From the NCBI GenBank assembly GCA_019112785.1, contig DXIQ01000043.1:1-57824 (forward strand): a stretch of 57,824 bases of DNA, read 5' to 3'. Position 1 is the stretch's first letter; the number at the start of each line of letters is the position of its first letter. Made by a program: the position numbers and the translations under genes. Below are positions 18,401 through 26,648 of this stretch, piece by piece. Under the pieces are notes generated by a model that was given only the letters and a program-made list of their open reading frames with translations, was not told where the DNA came from and made no database searches. The DNA is from Candidatus Blautia stercorigallinarum. GTDB lineage: Bacteria; Bacillota; Clostridia; Lachnospirales; Lachnospiraceae.

Positions 18401-18554
18401 TTCTTCTCAGAAGGTAGTACTGGATCCTGGATTTGGCTTTGGCGCCTGGATGGAAGGAGATCTGATGGAGCGGCCTATAGAAGAGCCCAAAGAGGGTAAG
18501 GTGGAGGTAAGCCTTCATCCCTACGAGATCAAGACATTGCTTTTTAAACTGTAA
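15429..18554 (+). CDS. GH38 alpha-mannosidase
   Basis: The 1041-residue protein has the order of bacterial family 38 retaining alpha-mannosidases: an N-terminal beta domain (about 1-235), the catalytic barrel (about 240-510), a helical bundle, and C-terminal beta-sandwiches. The zinc site is visible as GHTHIDMAWLW (H251, D253) and the nucleophile as D363 in WLPDVFGYS. No signal peptide, so cytosolic. ATG 15429 has AGGAGG a few bases upstream and lies after its own promoter. Linkage preference cannot be read; together with GH125 it would strip alpha-mannose residues. Confidence 0.95.
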   Translation: MKDMFLTDRKLDRRITEVKKYRYRNIRNLEEFAVQEDLQGVVNPQVPAEFDNWDTIHTGDCWSGRDRYLWMHKDIEIPAQWKGQRVVGVFDFGNTGAGNNSGFEAMCYIDGKPYQGVDVNHKEVFFPEEFCGKTVNLTFRLWSGLEGGGVPAVQEHKIRQADLACLDEQADDFYYMGTLILDTIANLEDGNPVKYDLRNALDQACHCIDWSYPGSEAFYESLHQADQTLNEMIDKMEKHSSVNVYCVGHTHIDMAWLWRLKHTHEKASRSFSTVLRMMEMFPEYIFLQTQPQIYEYIKEDFPEIFEEIKKRVKEGRWEADGGMWVEADCNLTSGESLTRQLLIGSRFLKEELGKDVEYLWLPDVFGYSWALPQILKKSGIDVFMTTKISWNQFNRMPHDTFRWKGMDGTEVLTHFITTPEPWNGPDSWFYTYNGLLTPKTVKGVWESYSEKAMNKDLLISYGYGDGGGGVNRDLLEARRRIDKIPGLPNLKTSTAGAYFRKLKENVENTDQYVNTWDGELYLEYHRGTYTSQAYNKRMNRKMELLYRRAEWMTAMAAMGAGDLSLAEQEKLTRGWKMILTNQFHDIIPGSSIHEVYEDSRKDYQKIQEIGMEVLEDFHKDSMENTEKAYTVYNASGWNMNETVALPVSGSCSFTDEDGNLLVSQDQGDVAYVQVTDVPAMGHKTIFVKEGREERGQTPFKVQERKVETPFYLAELNGYGQITRLYDKEAGREVLAAGERGNVLQVFEDKPIDNDAWDIDIFYQHKMREITDLTAFQITEMGPLRLTIHMEWNYMNTAIFQDMIFYSNSRRIDFKTKVDFHERQQLIKTAFTVDIRSTYATYDIQYGNVRRPNHWNTSWDQARFESVGHRFADLSERNYGAALLNDCKYGYDIKDNVMRLSLLRSGLQPDHLQDLGTHEFTYAFLPHTGDFVAGHVVEEAYGLNNPMDVFEGQDKTGYSSFFTLDNPQVEIDAVKKSEDGKYLVVRFHDFAGSSQKVVLDPGFGFGAWMEGDLMERPIEEPKEGKVEVSLHPYEIKTLLFKL

Positions 18555-18574
18555 GAAAGTCAGGAGGAAGTAAG

Positions 18575-19246
18575 GTGTTAAGTGAAATTTTTAATATTGA
18601 AAAGATACTGGGAGCCTGTGACAGATTTTTGTATTTTTTGAAAATTAATTTTTTCTTTCTTGTGTCGAATATACCTGTTCTGCTGTTTTTCCTTTTTGTG
18701 GGGATCAGCCAGGTAAGAGCCTGCTTCCCCCTGTTTCTGGTCTGCGCCGTCTGGGCGGGACCGGCTCTGTGCGGCGTGTTTTTCGCTATGAACCGGGTAC
18801 TCCATAAGACCGATACTACGGCGTGGAAAGATTATAAAGCCGGATATCTGGATTCCTGGGGAAGAAAGATGGGAGTAGCTGTCCTGCAGCTTCTCCTGGT
18901 CTGGATATTCTGGACAAATACAGAGTTTTTCTCTGTGCAGATGCCCATCCTGCCTCTGGCGATCCTTTTCGGGATCCTTTTTGCCGGGGCAGTGATCCTG
19001 ACACCGGATCTTTATCTGCTGGCTTCCAGATATGAGATGAAGATACGGGATATCTTTAAAGGGGCTTTCTGCCTGTGTATCACCAGGCCGGTGATCACAT
19101 TGGGAAATACCGCTATGCTGGCAGTGGTGCTTATGCTGCTGGAGATCCAGGCGGGAACTTTTATTCTATTTATTGCAAGTATATATGGATTCATGGTAGT
19201 ATTTATGAACCAGAGAGTCCTGAGAGCTATTGAAGAGGGGCATTAA
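18575..19246 (+). CDS. YesL-like DUF624 membrane protein
   Basis: The 223-residue protein has about five hydrophobic helices (near 23-45, 48-70, 105-125, 128-150 and 172-205) and matches DUF624/YesL, small integral membrane proteins that recur in Firmicute sugar loci next to YesM/YesN two-component genes. The function is unknown. The GTG start is supported by AGGAGG at 18562-18567 with a 7-base gap. It lies 20 bases after GH38 and is surely cotranscribed. Confidence 0.8.
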   Translation: MLSEIFNIEKILGACDRFLYFLKINFFFLVSNIPVLLFFLFVGISQVRACFPLFLVCAVWAGPALCGVFFAMNRVLHKTDTTAWKDYKAGYLDSWGRKMGVAVLQLLLVWIFWTNTEFFSVQMPILPLAILFGILFAGAVILTPDLYLLASRYEMKIRDIFKGAFCLCITRPVITLGNTAMLAVVLMLLEIQAGTFILFIASIYGFMVVFMNQRVLRAIEEGH

Positions 19247-19354
19247 TTTGCACCCTCTTTTCCTGCTGTAAACAGCCGGAAAAGAAAGGAAAGCTCCCGG
19301 ACCGGGAAAACCGGCAGAGGGCGGACAGTTTATGGAACAGATAGGGGGGAGGCT

Positions 19355-21079
19355 ATGAAAAAGAAAAAACCGGCACAGCTTTATTTTAAAATGTTCTGGT
19401 CTTATACGGCTATCGTGCTGTGCATTGTTTCAGTCCTGGTAGTCTATTTTATCTCAGATTCTAAGAAGAGGATCCTGGAAAATAACCGCCAGGCTATGGA
19501 GCGGATCAACCGGGAAGCCGCAGAGTATATTGAAGAGACAGAGAAAACCAGCGATTATTTATTCCAGGATCTTTACCGTACGGAAACAGAACTGGAAGAT
19601 CTGCTGGCCTATCTGAGCCTGGGACCGGAGGAATATCTGAAATACGGACTGGACCGGTATTCCGCGGAAGACAACCTGGCATACAGAGGGATCTATGATT
19701 TTATCAACGATGCTTTTGAAGGATACGGAAATCTGGAATGTATTGAGATCATCAGTTATGATACCCTGAATCTGACCAGGTGTTATCCTCAGCAGATCTT
19801 TTATCCCGGCAAAGACGGAAAAGCCAGGCTGGAAGAGATAGAGGAGCCGGATTTTAAGGAGGAGGGAAAACTGCTCTATGTCAAAGAAATCCGGGATCCG
19901 GACAATATGACCGGGGCAGGCTGTATGATCTTTACCTTTGAAGGAGAGAGAAGATTCCGGAATATCCAGGACAATCCATATACAGATCTGACTGTCTGCA
20001 ACCAGAATGACCAGGTGATCTATCAGGATCCTCCGGTAGAGCAGTGGGAGAAAAGGATGGAAGACAGCGGATATCTTGCTTTGAAAGAGTCGGGAAATTT
20101 TTATACCGCTTATACGTTCCTGAATATCAGCCAGGCGTCAGCCCTTTCTTTTCGGACTCTGGCTATGATCCTGGCGGCAGGGGTAGCGGCAGCGGCTTTG
20201 GGGATCCTGGGGATCGGCTACTATGTCCGGCGTCTTACCGCAAGGGTAGATTCTATCCTGTATGCCATGAACCAGGTGACAACGGGAAACCTTCAGACCA
20301 GACTGAAGGTAAACAAAAAAGGGGATGAACTGGATATGGTGGCGGATCAGTTTAATAAAATGTGCGAAGATCTGAACCTGTATATCCAGAAAAGCTATCT
20401 GGCGGAAATTGAGAGGAAAAACGCCCAGATGCAGGCTCTCCAGAGCCAGATCAATCCCCACTTTTTATATAATACCCTGGAGGCTATCCGTATGAAAGCT
20501 ATCTGCAACGGGGACCGGGAAGTAGGAAAAATGCTTTATAGTATGGTGACTTTATTCAGGAGCCAGCTGAAGGAGGCTGATGTGATCACTCTGGGTCAGG
20601 AACTGGATTACTGCAAACAGTATATGGAACTTTTCGAGTACCGGTATCAGGGCAGCTTTTCTTCCCAGGTATCCTGTCCAGTGGAGCTTTTGTCTAAACC
20701 TATTATCAAGTTTGTCCTCCAGCCGATCGTGGAAAATTATTTTATCCACGGCATTGAAAGAGACCGGAAAGATAATCTGGTGAAGATCTGGGCCGAGGCA
20801 GAGGGAGAAGTTCTTTCTCTCTACATCCAGGACAATGGAATCGGAATGACTCAGGAGGAGATCGACAGAAAAAATACAGAGCTGAGGGAAAACTCTCCGG
20901 AGGAGAGAAAAGACAAGTCTATCGGAATTGCAAATGTCAACAGAAGAATTAAGGCAGTTTATGGAGATCAGTATGGACTTCTTCTGCAGGCGGCTGCACC
21001 TAAAGGCCTGTTGGTGATTGTTACAATAAAGATAGAGGAGAATGAAAAAGATGAAAAAGGTGATGTTGGTGGAGGATGA
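19355..21079 (+). CDS. YesM-type sensor histidine kinase
   Basis: The 574-residue protein has a first membrane helix (about 13-33), an extracellular sensor region (34-262), a second helix (about 263-290), HAMP (290-345), then the His_kinase and HATPase domains. The phosphorylated histidine is H369 in QINPHFLYNTLEAI, the pattern of the LytS/YesM group. The ATPase N box includes QPIVENYFIHGI. GGGGGGAGG precedes the ATG. It would sense an extracellular sugar or a binding protein and signal to the overlapping response regulator. Confidence 0.95.
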   Translation: MKKKKPAQLYFKMFWSYTAIVLCIVSVLVVYFISDSKKRILENNRQAMERINREAAEYIEETEKTSDYLFQDLYRTETELEDLLAYLSLGPEEYLKYGLDRYSAEDNLAYRGIYDFINDAFEGYGNLECIEIISYDTLNLTRCYPQQIFYPGKDGKARLEEIEEPDFKEEGKLLYVKEIRDPDNMTGAGCMIFTFEGERRFRNIQDNPYTDLTVCNQNDQVIYQDPPVEQWEKRMEDSGYLALKESGNFYTAYTFLNISQASALSFRTLAMILAAGVAAAALGILGIGYYVRRLTARVDSILYAMNQVTTGNLQTRLKVNKKGDELDMVADQFNKMCEDLNLYIQKSYLAEIERKNAQMQALQSQINPHFLYNTLEAIRMKAICNGDREVGKMLYSMVTLFRSQLKEADVITLGQELDYCKQYMELFEYRYQGSFSSQVSCPVELLSKPIIKFVLQPIVENYFIHGIERDRKDNLVKIWAEAEGEVLSLYIQDNGIGMTQEEIDRKNTELRENSPEERKDKSIGIANVNRRIKAVYGDQYGLLLQAAAPKGLLVIVTIKIEENEKDEKGDVGGG

Positions 21080-22577
21080 GGAATTCATTCTCCAGGGGAT
21101 CCGCTATATTGTGGACTGGGAGGCGATTTCCATGGAGGTGACCGCCATGGCCCACAATGGAAGAGAAGCATTGGAAATGTTTCAGAAGGAACCGGCGGAT
21201 ATTGTGGTAACAGATGTGGAAATGCCTTTGATGAACGGGCTGGAGCTGCTGGAAGAGATCCGGAAGATCAGCCCCAGGACCAGATTTCTGATCCTGTCAG
21301 GCTATGATGAATTTGAATATGCCAGGAAGGCCCTGAAACTGGATGTGGAAGAATATATCCTGAAACCTATTAATGAAGAGCAGCTTCAGCAGGCTCTGAT
21401 AAGCGCAGGAGAACATCTGGATAAGATGGATAGAGAAAGTGCCGGGAATATGGAGGATAAGATCGGATGGCACCGCTTCCTGAAGGGAAAGCTGAGCCAG
21501 GAAGGAGAGGCGGGATTTAAACAGATGCTGCCGAAGATCGGGACCGGGGAGAAAGTCTATCCTTCCCTGATGAAGGTAGATACAGGAACTCTCAGTGAAA
21601 AGGCAAGCCTCAGTGACGTGCTGGCTGCTCTTCAGAAGGAACCGGAAAAGATCAAGGCCATTTATCTGGCAACAGATACCCTCTTTCTCCTTCTGTATGC
21701 AGGAAAGGAAACGAAGGACAGGGAGGTCACAGAATTTTACAGAGGATTTCAGGACCGTCTGGAAAGTCAGATGGGGATCATGAGTTTTCTGACCGTGACT
21801 TCTCCTATAGAGGATTATGAAATGCTGCCAAAATGTTACGGGACCGCTTCCAGACTGCAGAAGTATAAAATGCTGGAGGGATACGGCAGCTGTATAAGCG
21901 AAGCGGATATCCAGGACCGGAAATGGGGAGACGGGGCTATTGACGAAGGGCTCCTGCGGAAGATGATCCTTAAGAAAGACAGAGAAGGTGCGGTAGGATA
22001 CATAGAGGACCTGTTTATCAATAATCTGGAATCCGGAGTAAAAGTAGACGTCCTTTATCAGATCGCCCTGAAGATCGTTATGATCCTTCAGGACATCAAG
22101 GGGGAATATAAGCTGACCCAGTCTACCAATCTCCAGGGAGTTTCTGAAATGATCGAGAAGATCTATCAGGCAGAGGATCTGAGAGGGCTGAAAGCTGTAT
22201 TTATCTCAGAGATTTCCGAGATCATCACCTACCTTCACACAGAAGATTCCCAGTATACCCCTGTGGTACGGCAGATCATGGAGGAAGTGCAGAAGAACTA
22301 TAAAGAGGATATGAATCTAAAGACCCTTTCCTATAAGTATCATATGAACGCTTCCTATCTGGGACAGATCTTTCAGAAAGAGACAGGCTCTTCTTTTGCC
22401 CAGTACCTGAATAATGTAAAAAATTCCATTGCAAAGGATCTGATCCTGAATACCAACATGAAGATCAACGACATCGCCAGAGAAGTAGGGTATCCGGATA
22501 CCAGCTATTTCTACCGGAAATTTAAACAGTGCTACGGAGTTTCGCCGGCTTCTCTGAGAAATATGAAAAAATATTAG
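21051..22577 (+). CDS. YesN-type response regulator with AraC DNA-binding domain
   Basis: The protein has 508 residues from ATG 21051; GAGGAG lies 10 bases upstream, whereas the ATG at 21042 is only 1 base from it. The receiver domain (1-120) has acidic residues VEDEE, phosphoacceptor D55 (VVTDVEMP) and K105. A middle region of unknown fold follows, then two AraC-type helix-turn-helices (about 405-508). The gene overlaps the kinase by 29 bases. Such regulators bind direct repeats and activate adjacent sugar transport genes; the repeats at 22702-22756 before the permease genes are the likely site. Confidence 0.95.
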   Translation: MKKVMLVEDEEFILQGIRYIVDWEAISMEVTAMAHNGREALEMFQKEPADIVVTDVEMPLMNGLELLEEIRKISPRTRFLILSGYDEFEYARKALKLDVEEYILKPINEEQLQQALISAGEHLDKMDRESAGNMEDKIGWHRFLKGKLSQEGEAGFKQMLPKIGTGEKVYPSLMKVDTGTLSEKASLSDVLAALQKEPEKIKAIYLATDTLFLLLYAGKETKDREVTEFYRGFQDRLESQMGIMSFLTVTSPIEDYEMLPKCYGTASRLQKYKMLEGYGSCISEADIQDRKWGDGAIDEGLLRKMILKKDREGAVGYIEDLFINNLESGVKVDVLYQIALKIVMILQDIKGEYKLTQSTNLQGVSEMIEKIYQAEDLRGLKAVFISEISEIITYLHTEDSQYTPVVRQIMEEVQKNYKEDMNLKTLSYKYHMNASYLGQIFQKETGSSFAQYLNNVKNSIAKDLILNTNMKINDIAREVGYPDTSYFYRKFKQCYGVSPASLRNMKKY

Positions 22578-22606
22578 GTTCCTTTGGGATCAGCAGAAAT
22601 GAACAG

Positions 22607-22670
22607 GAAAAACCCTGCGGGGATTACGGATATTTATGAAAAATACCGGAACCCGCAGGGTTTTTCCTAT
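22607..22670 (+). terminator. Terminator after the two-component genes
   Basis: AGGAAAAACCCTGCGGG and CCCGCAGGGTTTTTCCT are perfect 17-bp complements around a 30-base loop, and the right arm carries the T-run. It separates the regulators from the transporter operon. Confidence 0.85.
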
Positions 22671-22701
22671 AAAAGGTGGAAAAATTTCAGTTTTCTTTTG
22701 T

Positions 22702-22756
22702 TTTTTTACCTGGAATCTGTCCAGTGCCTGTTTTTTACCTGCTAGAATCTGTCCAG
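22702..22756 (+). promoter_or_regulatory. Tandem direct repeat, probable response-regulator site
   Basis: TTTTTTACCTG-GAATCTGTCCAG (22702-22724) is repeated as TTTTTTACCTGCTA-GAATCTGTCCAG (22731-22756). The 12-base core GAATCTGTCCAG recurs exactly 32 bp later, about three helical turns, as expected for an AraC-type activator bound on one face. A TATAGT at 22800-22805 has no good -35 partner, which fits activator dependence. The rest of the 300-base gap shows nothing else. Confidence 0.65.
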
Positions 22757-22877
22757 GAAAACTGGAAGTTTTCGACTAGGATTTGGAGGACTTATCCGGT
22801 ATAGTTATAGATGTGAACAAACAAAAGCACAAAATAACAAGCCGGCGGTTATGGTAAGTGCAAAAGGAGGTTAAGAA

Positions 22878-23828
22878 GTGAAAAGAGAAGAAAAGGCAAA
22901 AAAGGTGTCCTTTTTCACCCGTCTTAAAACAAACAAAGAACTTCTTGTTTTAAGCATGCCTGGTGCGATCTGGTTCCTTTTATTTGCATATCTGCCTTTA
23001 TTCGGAATCCTGGTAGCATTCAAACGGTATCGTTTGTCAGGAAACTTCTTTGAAAGTCTTATTTCCAGCGAATTCGTAGGACTGGACAACTTCAAATTCC
23101 TGTTCAGCAGCGGCGACGCCTGGATCATTTTGAGAAACACGGTTTTATACAATGCTACCTTTATCATTCTCGGTGTTGTGCTTCCTGTTATCGTGGCTTT
23201 ATTATTAAATGAACTGAGAAACAAAGGAATGGCCAAGATCTATCAGAGCGCCATGTTCCTTCCCTACTTTTTATCATGGGTTGTTGTCAGCTACTGTGTA
23301 TATGCTTTCCTGAATCCTGAGAAAGGTTATTTCAACGCAGTACTCCAGCAGTTCGGACATGATGGGATCGCCTGGTATACAGAAAAGGCTTACTGGCCTT
23401 TCATCATTATTTTCATGAGCCAGTGGAAAGGTATCGGCTATAATACAGTTGTTTACCTGGCTTCTATCTGCGGTATCAACAAGACTTATTACGAAGCGGC
23501 AGTCCTGGACGGTGCTACCAAGTGGCAGCAGATCAAATATATTACGATTCCTCTGCTGAAACCGGTTATCACCATCCTGCTGATCATGGCAGTAGGGGGC
23601 ATTTTCAAAGCGGACTTCGGTCTGTTCTATCAGCTGCCTATGAACTCCGGACCGCTGTATCCGGTAACCAATGTTTTGGATACTTATATCTTCCGTGCTC
23701 TGCAGACTAACGGAGAGATCGGTATGAGTTCCGCTGCGGCATTGTTCCAGTCCACAGTAGGATTTATCCTGATCATGATCGCCAACAAGATCGTATCCAA
23801 GATCGACAATGAAAACGCATTATTCTAG
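22878..23828 (+). CDS. Sugar ABC transporter permease, LplB type
   Basis: The 316-residue protein has six membrane helices and the binding-protein-dependent transport loop EAAVLDGATKWQQIKYITIPLL (the EAA motif that docks the ATPase). It resembles LplB-type permeases for complex oligosaccharides. The GTG start has AAAGGAGG 7 bases upstream. It is first in the permease-permease-binding-protein operon. No ATP-binding subunit is encoded nearby, so a shared MsmK-like ATPase elsewhere is inferred. Confidence 0.93.
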   Translation: MKREEKAKKVSFFTRLKTNKELLVLSMPGAIWFLLFAYLPLFGILVAFKRYRLSGNFFESLISSEFVGLDNFKFLFSSGDAWIILRNTVLYNATFIILGVVLPVIVALLLNELRNKGMAKIYQSAMFLPYFLSWVVVSYCVYAFLNPEKGYFNAVLQQFGHDGIAWYTEKAYWPFIIIFMSQWKGIGYNTVVYLASICGINKTYYEAAVLDGATKWQQIKYITIPLLKPVITILLIMAVGGIFKADFGLFYQLPMNSGPLYPVTNVLDTYIFRALQTNGEIGMSSAAALFQSTVGFILIMIANKIVSKIDNENALF

Positions 23829-23848
23829 GAAAGGAGGAAGAAAAAGAG

Positions 23849-24823
23849 ATGTCAGTTTCAGGTCTGAAACAGAAGATGAAAGAGCGGACAAGGGAGAAAC
23901 AGATCCAGAAAATGGAAGATCAGCAGTGCGAATACAATAAGATCAAGAAGCCAACCAATGTGCTGTTTAATCTGATCCTTACGATCTTATCACTGTTAAG
24001 TGTGATCCCGTTCGTCTTTGTAATCATTATTTCACTGACAGACGAAGAATCTCTGACTATGAACGGATACCGTTTCATACCGGAGGAGTGGAGTCTGTAT
24101 GCTTACCAGTACATTATAAATGCTGGTGAAAATATTCTGAGAAGCTACGGCGTGACGATCCTGGTTACCGTAGTGGGAACGGTTCTTGGTCTCCTTCTGA
24201 CAGGAACTTATGCATACTCCCTGTCCAGAAAAACCTATGCTTTCCGTTCTTTCTTTACCAAGGTGATCACAGTTCCCATGCTGTTTTCCGGCGGTATGAT
24301 TGCCAATTACCTGGTAATGACAAAGGTGCTGATGCTGAAAAACAGCGTCTGGGCCCTGATCCTTCCTCTGTGCATGAATTCATTTAACGTTATCGTGCTC
24401 AGGACTTTCTTTAAGACCAGTATCCCGGATTCAGTAGTAGAATCCGCAAAGATCGACGGGGCTTCTGAATGGAGGCTGTTCTTTAAGATCGTTATCCCCA
24501 TGGCTATGCCTGGTCTGGCGACTATCGGCCTGTTCCTTACACTGGGGTATTGGAACGACTGGTTCAACGCCCTGATGTACATAGACGACAAGACCTGGAT
24601 TCCTCTTCAGTTCCTGCTGATGCAGATCCAGAACTCGATTGACTGGCTGGCCAGCAACAAGTCTATGATGGGTGTAGATGGTATCCAGGCAGCGGCAAAC
24701 CTGCCAAAAGAGACTATTAAGATGGCTATCGTGGTAATTTCCACACTGCCGATCATATTTGCTTATCCCTTCTTCCAGAGATACTTTGTCAACGGACTGA
24801 CCATCGGCGCAGTGAAGGAATAA
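23849..24823 (+). CDS. Sugar ABC transporter permease, YtcP type
   Basis: The 324-residue permease has a charged N-terminus (about 1-45) and six helices. The EAA-type loop reads ESAKIDGASEWRLFFKIVIPMA. It is the second subunit of the transporter, of the YtcP/UgpE kind, and is paired with the gene 20 bases upstream. AAAGGAGG precedes the ATG. The substrate is presumably the mannosides cut by the neighbouring hydrolases. Confidence 0.93.
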   Translation: MSVSGLKQKMKERTREKQIQKMEDQQCEYNKIKKPTNVLFNLILTILSLLSVIPFVFVIIISLTDEESLTMNGYRFIPEEWSLYAYQYIINAGENILRSYGVTILVTVVGTVLGLLLTGTYAYSLSRKTYAFRSFFTKVITVPMLFSGGMIANYLVMTKVLMLKNSVWALILPLCMNSFNVIVLRTFFKTSIPDSVVESAKIDGASEWRLFFKIVIPMAMPGLATIGLFLTLGYWNDWFNALMYIDDKTWIPLQFLLMQIQNSIDWLASNKSMMGVDGIQAAANLPKETIKMAIVVISTLPIIFAYPFFQRYFVNGLTIGAVKE

Positions 24824-24856
24824 GAAATGTATAAATTTTGAGGAGGATATAATTTT

Positions 24857-26353
24857 ATGAAGTTTCGGTACGCAAAAAGAATCGGAGCCCTTGCTATGGC
24901 CGGTGTGATGGCGGCAGGTATGCTGACAGGCTGCGGCAAGAAAACAGAGACAAATGCAAATGGAGAAGAGATCGTAGAACTGACCTGGTATCAGGTAGGA
25001 GACGCCCAGGCAGATGATGATGAGGTTTTTGAAGAAGTTAATAATTATCTGGCAGATAAGATCGGGGTAAAGCTGGACGTAGTGAAAGTAGGCTGGGGCG
25101 ATTATAACCAGAAGATGCAGGTTGTGATCAATACCGGAGATAAATGGGATCTGTGCTTTACCTGCTCCTGGACAAATGATTATCTCCAGAATGCTCAGAA
25201 GGGAGCTTTCCTGGAACTGGATGACCTGCTCCAGACAGAAGGTAAAGAGATGTATGACAAGATCGATCCCCGTTTCTGGGAAGCTGCCAAAGTAGGCGGC
25301 GTGACCTACGGTGTTCCAAGTGAAAAAGAGATCGGAAGCTGTCCTATGTGGGTATTTACCAAAGAATATGTAGATAAATACAACATTCCTTACCAGGATA
25401 TCCATACTCTTGAGGATCTGGAGCCATACCTGAAGCTTATTAAAGAAAATGAGCCGGATGTTGTTCCTATGTATCTGACAAAAGACTATACAGCGCCTAC
25501 CTATATGGATAAGATCCAGGATCCGGTAGGTATTGAATACGGGGACGACACCCTGACTGTAAAGAATGTATTTGAGACAGAGAAAATGAAATCCACACTG
25601 GATACCATGCGGAAATATTATCTGGCAGGCTATATCAACAAAGATGCGGCTACTGCTTCCGATGATAAATCTGTGAAACGTTTTGTAACAAAAGGTGATG
25701 GACAGCCTTACGCAGAACTTACCTGGGGCAAGGACCTTGGCTATGAAGTTGTTGCCACCCAGATCATGGATACACAGATCACCAATGCTTCTGCCAGAGG
25801 TGCTCTGACAGCTATCAATAAGAATTCCGAGCATCCGGAGAAGGCTATGGAACTGCTGAACCTGATCAATACAGACCAGGAGCTGAGGAACATGTTGAAC
25901 TATGGTATTGAGGGTGTTCACTGGGAGAAAGTTGAAGCTACACAGGAAGAAAAAGACGCAGCAGCAGGAAAAGACTATATCTATGATTACAAGGCAAAAT
26001 TAAACCCGGAGAAACAGAAAGATTACTCTGCTCCTTACTGGGTACAGGGCGGTCTGTTCAATACCTATGTAATGGACAATGAGCCTCTGGACAAATGGGC
26101 GACCTTTAAGGAATTCAATGATGCTTCCCAGGAAGCTCCGTCCTTCGGTTTCGACTTTGATCTGGAGCCGGTAAGCACACAGGTAGCCGGATTCAGAAAC
26201 GTACTGGACGAGTTTGGAAAATCTCTGTATACCGGAAGTGTAGATCCGGAAGAATACCTGCCGCAGCTTCAGAAGAAACTGGAAGCTACAGGTATCCAGG
26301 ATGTTATTGATGAGATGCAGAGACAGATCGACGAGTGGAAAGCCACAAAATAA
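24857..26353 (+). CDS. Sugar-binding lipoprotein of the ABC transporter
   Basis: The 498-residue precursor has a lipoprotein signal (KR then AMAGVMAAGMLTGC, lipid-anchored C26) and an extracellular solute-binding fold of family 1 type, with a C-terminal DUF3502-like part ending in a helix near 475-495. It is anchored on the outer face of the membrane and delivers oligosaccharide to the two permeases. GAGGAGG precedes the ATG by about 11 bases. The operon ends in the terminator at 26389. Confidence 0.93.
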   Translation: MKFRYAKRIGALAMAGVMAAGMLTGCGKKTETNANGEEIVELTWYQVGDAQADDDEVFEEVNNYLADKIGVKLDVVKVGWGDYNQKMQVVINTGDKWDLCFTCSWTNDYLQNAQKGAFLELDDLLQTEGKEMYDKIDPRFWEAAKVGGVTYGVPSEKEIGSCPMWVFTKEYVDKYNIPYQDIHTLEDLEPYLKLIKENEPDVVPMYLTKDYTAPTYMDKIQDPVGIEYGDDTLTVKNVFETEKMKSTLDTMRKYYLAGYINKDAATASDDKSVKRFVTKGDGQPYAELTWGKDLGYEVVATQIMDTQITNASARGALTAINKNSEHPEKAMELLNLINTDQELRNMLNYGIEGVHWEKVEATQEEKDAAAGKDYIYDYKAKLNPEKQKDYSAPYWVQGGLFNTYVMDNEPLDKWATFKEFNDASQEAPSFGFDFDLEPVSTQVAGFRNVLDEFGKSLYTGSVDPEEYLPQLQKKLEATGIQDVIDEMQRQIDEWKATK

Positions 26354-26388
26354 GCAATATATAAGAAAGAGATAAAACAGAGATAAGG

Positions 26389-26441
26389 AGCTGCCGCATT
26401 TAAGCAGGATAGAAATATGCATAAATGCGGCGGCTTTTTTT
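26389..26441 (+). terminator. Terminator of the transporter operon
   Basis: AGCTGCCGCATTTA and TAAATGCGGCGGCT form a 14-bp stem with a T7 run. Confidence 0.9.
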
Positions 26442-26600
26442 GAGCAATACATCCGGCAAACGCCTGCCGTGCTTGCACGGGCAGGTCTTCGCTTTGCTGC
26501 GGTCCGCACTGGACGCATGTCACTGGCATGCAGCACCATTTAACGGCCAACGGGCAACGGGCAGCGACAGGGGAGAGGCTTTGCCTGGTGCAGCCTGCAG
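26442..26600. repeat. GC-rich hairpin element, dispersed-repeat-like
   Basis: The stretch between the transporter terminator and the GH2 gene is GC-rich and full of short inverted repeats, such as CCTGCC-GTGCTTGCAC-GGGCAGG at 26462-26484. GCCGTGCTTGC and the start GAGCAATAC just after a T-run also occur, slightly changed, in the element at 45984. No ORF is supported here. Confidence 0.4.
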
Positions 26601-26648
26601 TATGGCAGTGGATAGGGAAGGACCCTTTCTTATCGGATAGGAGGTTAT

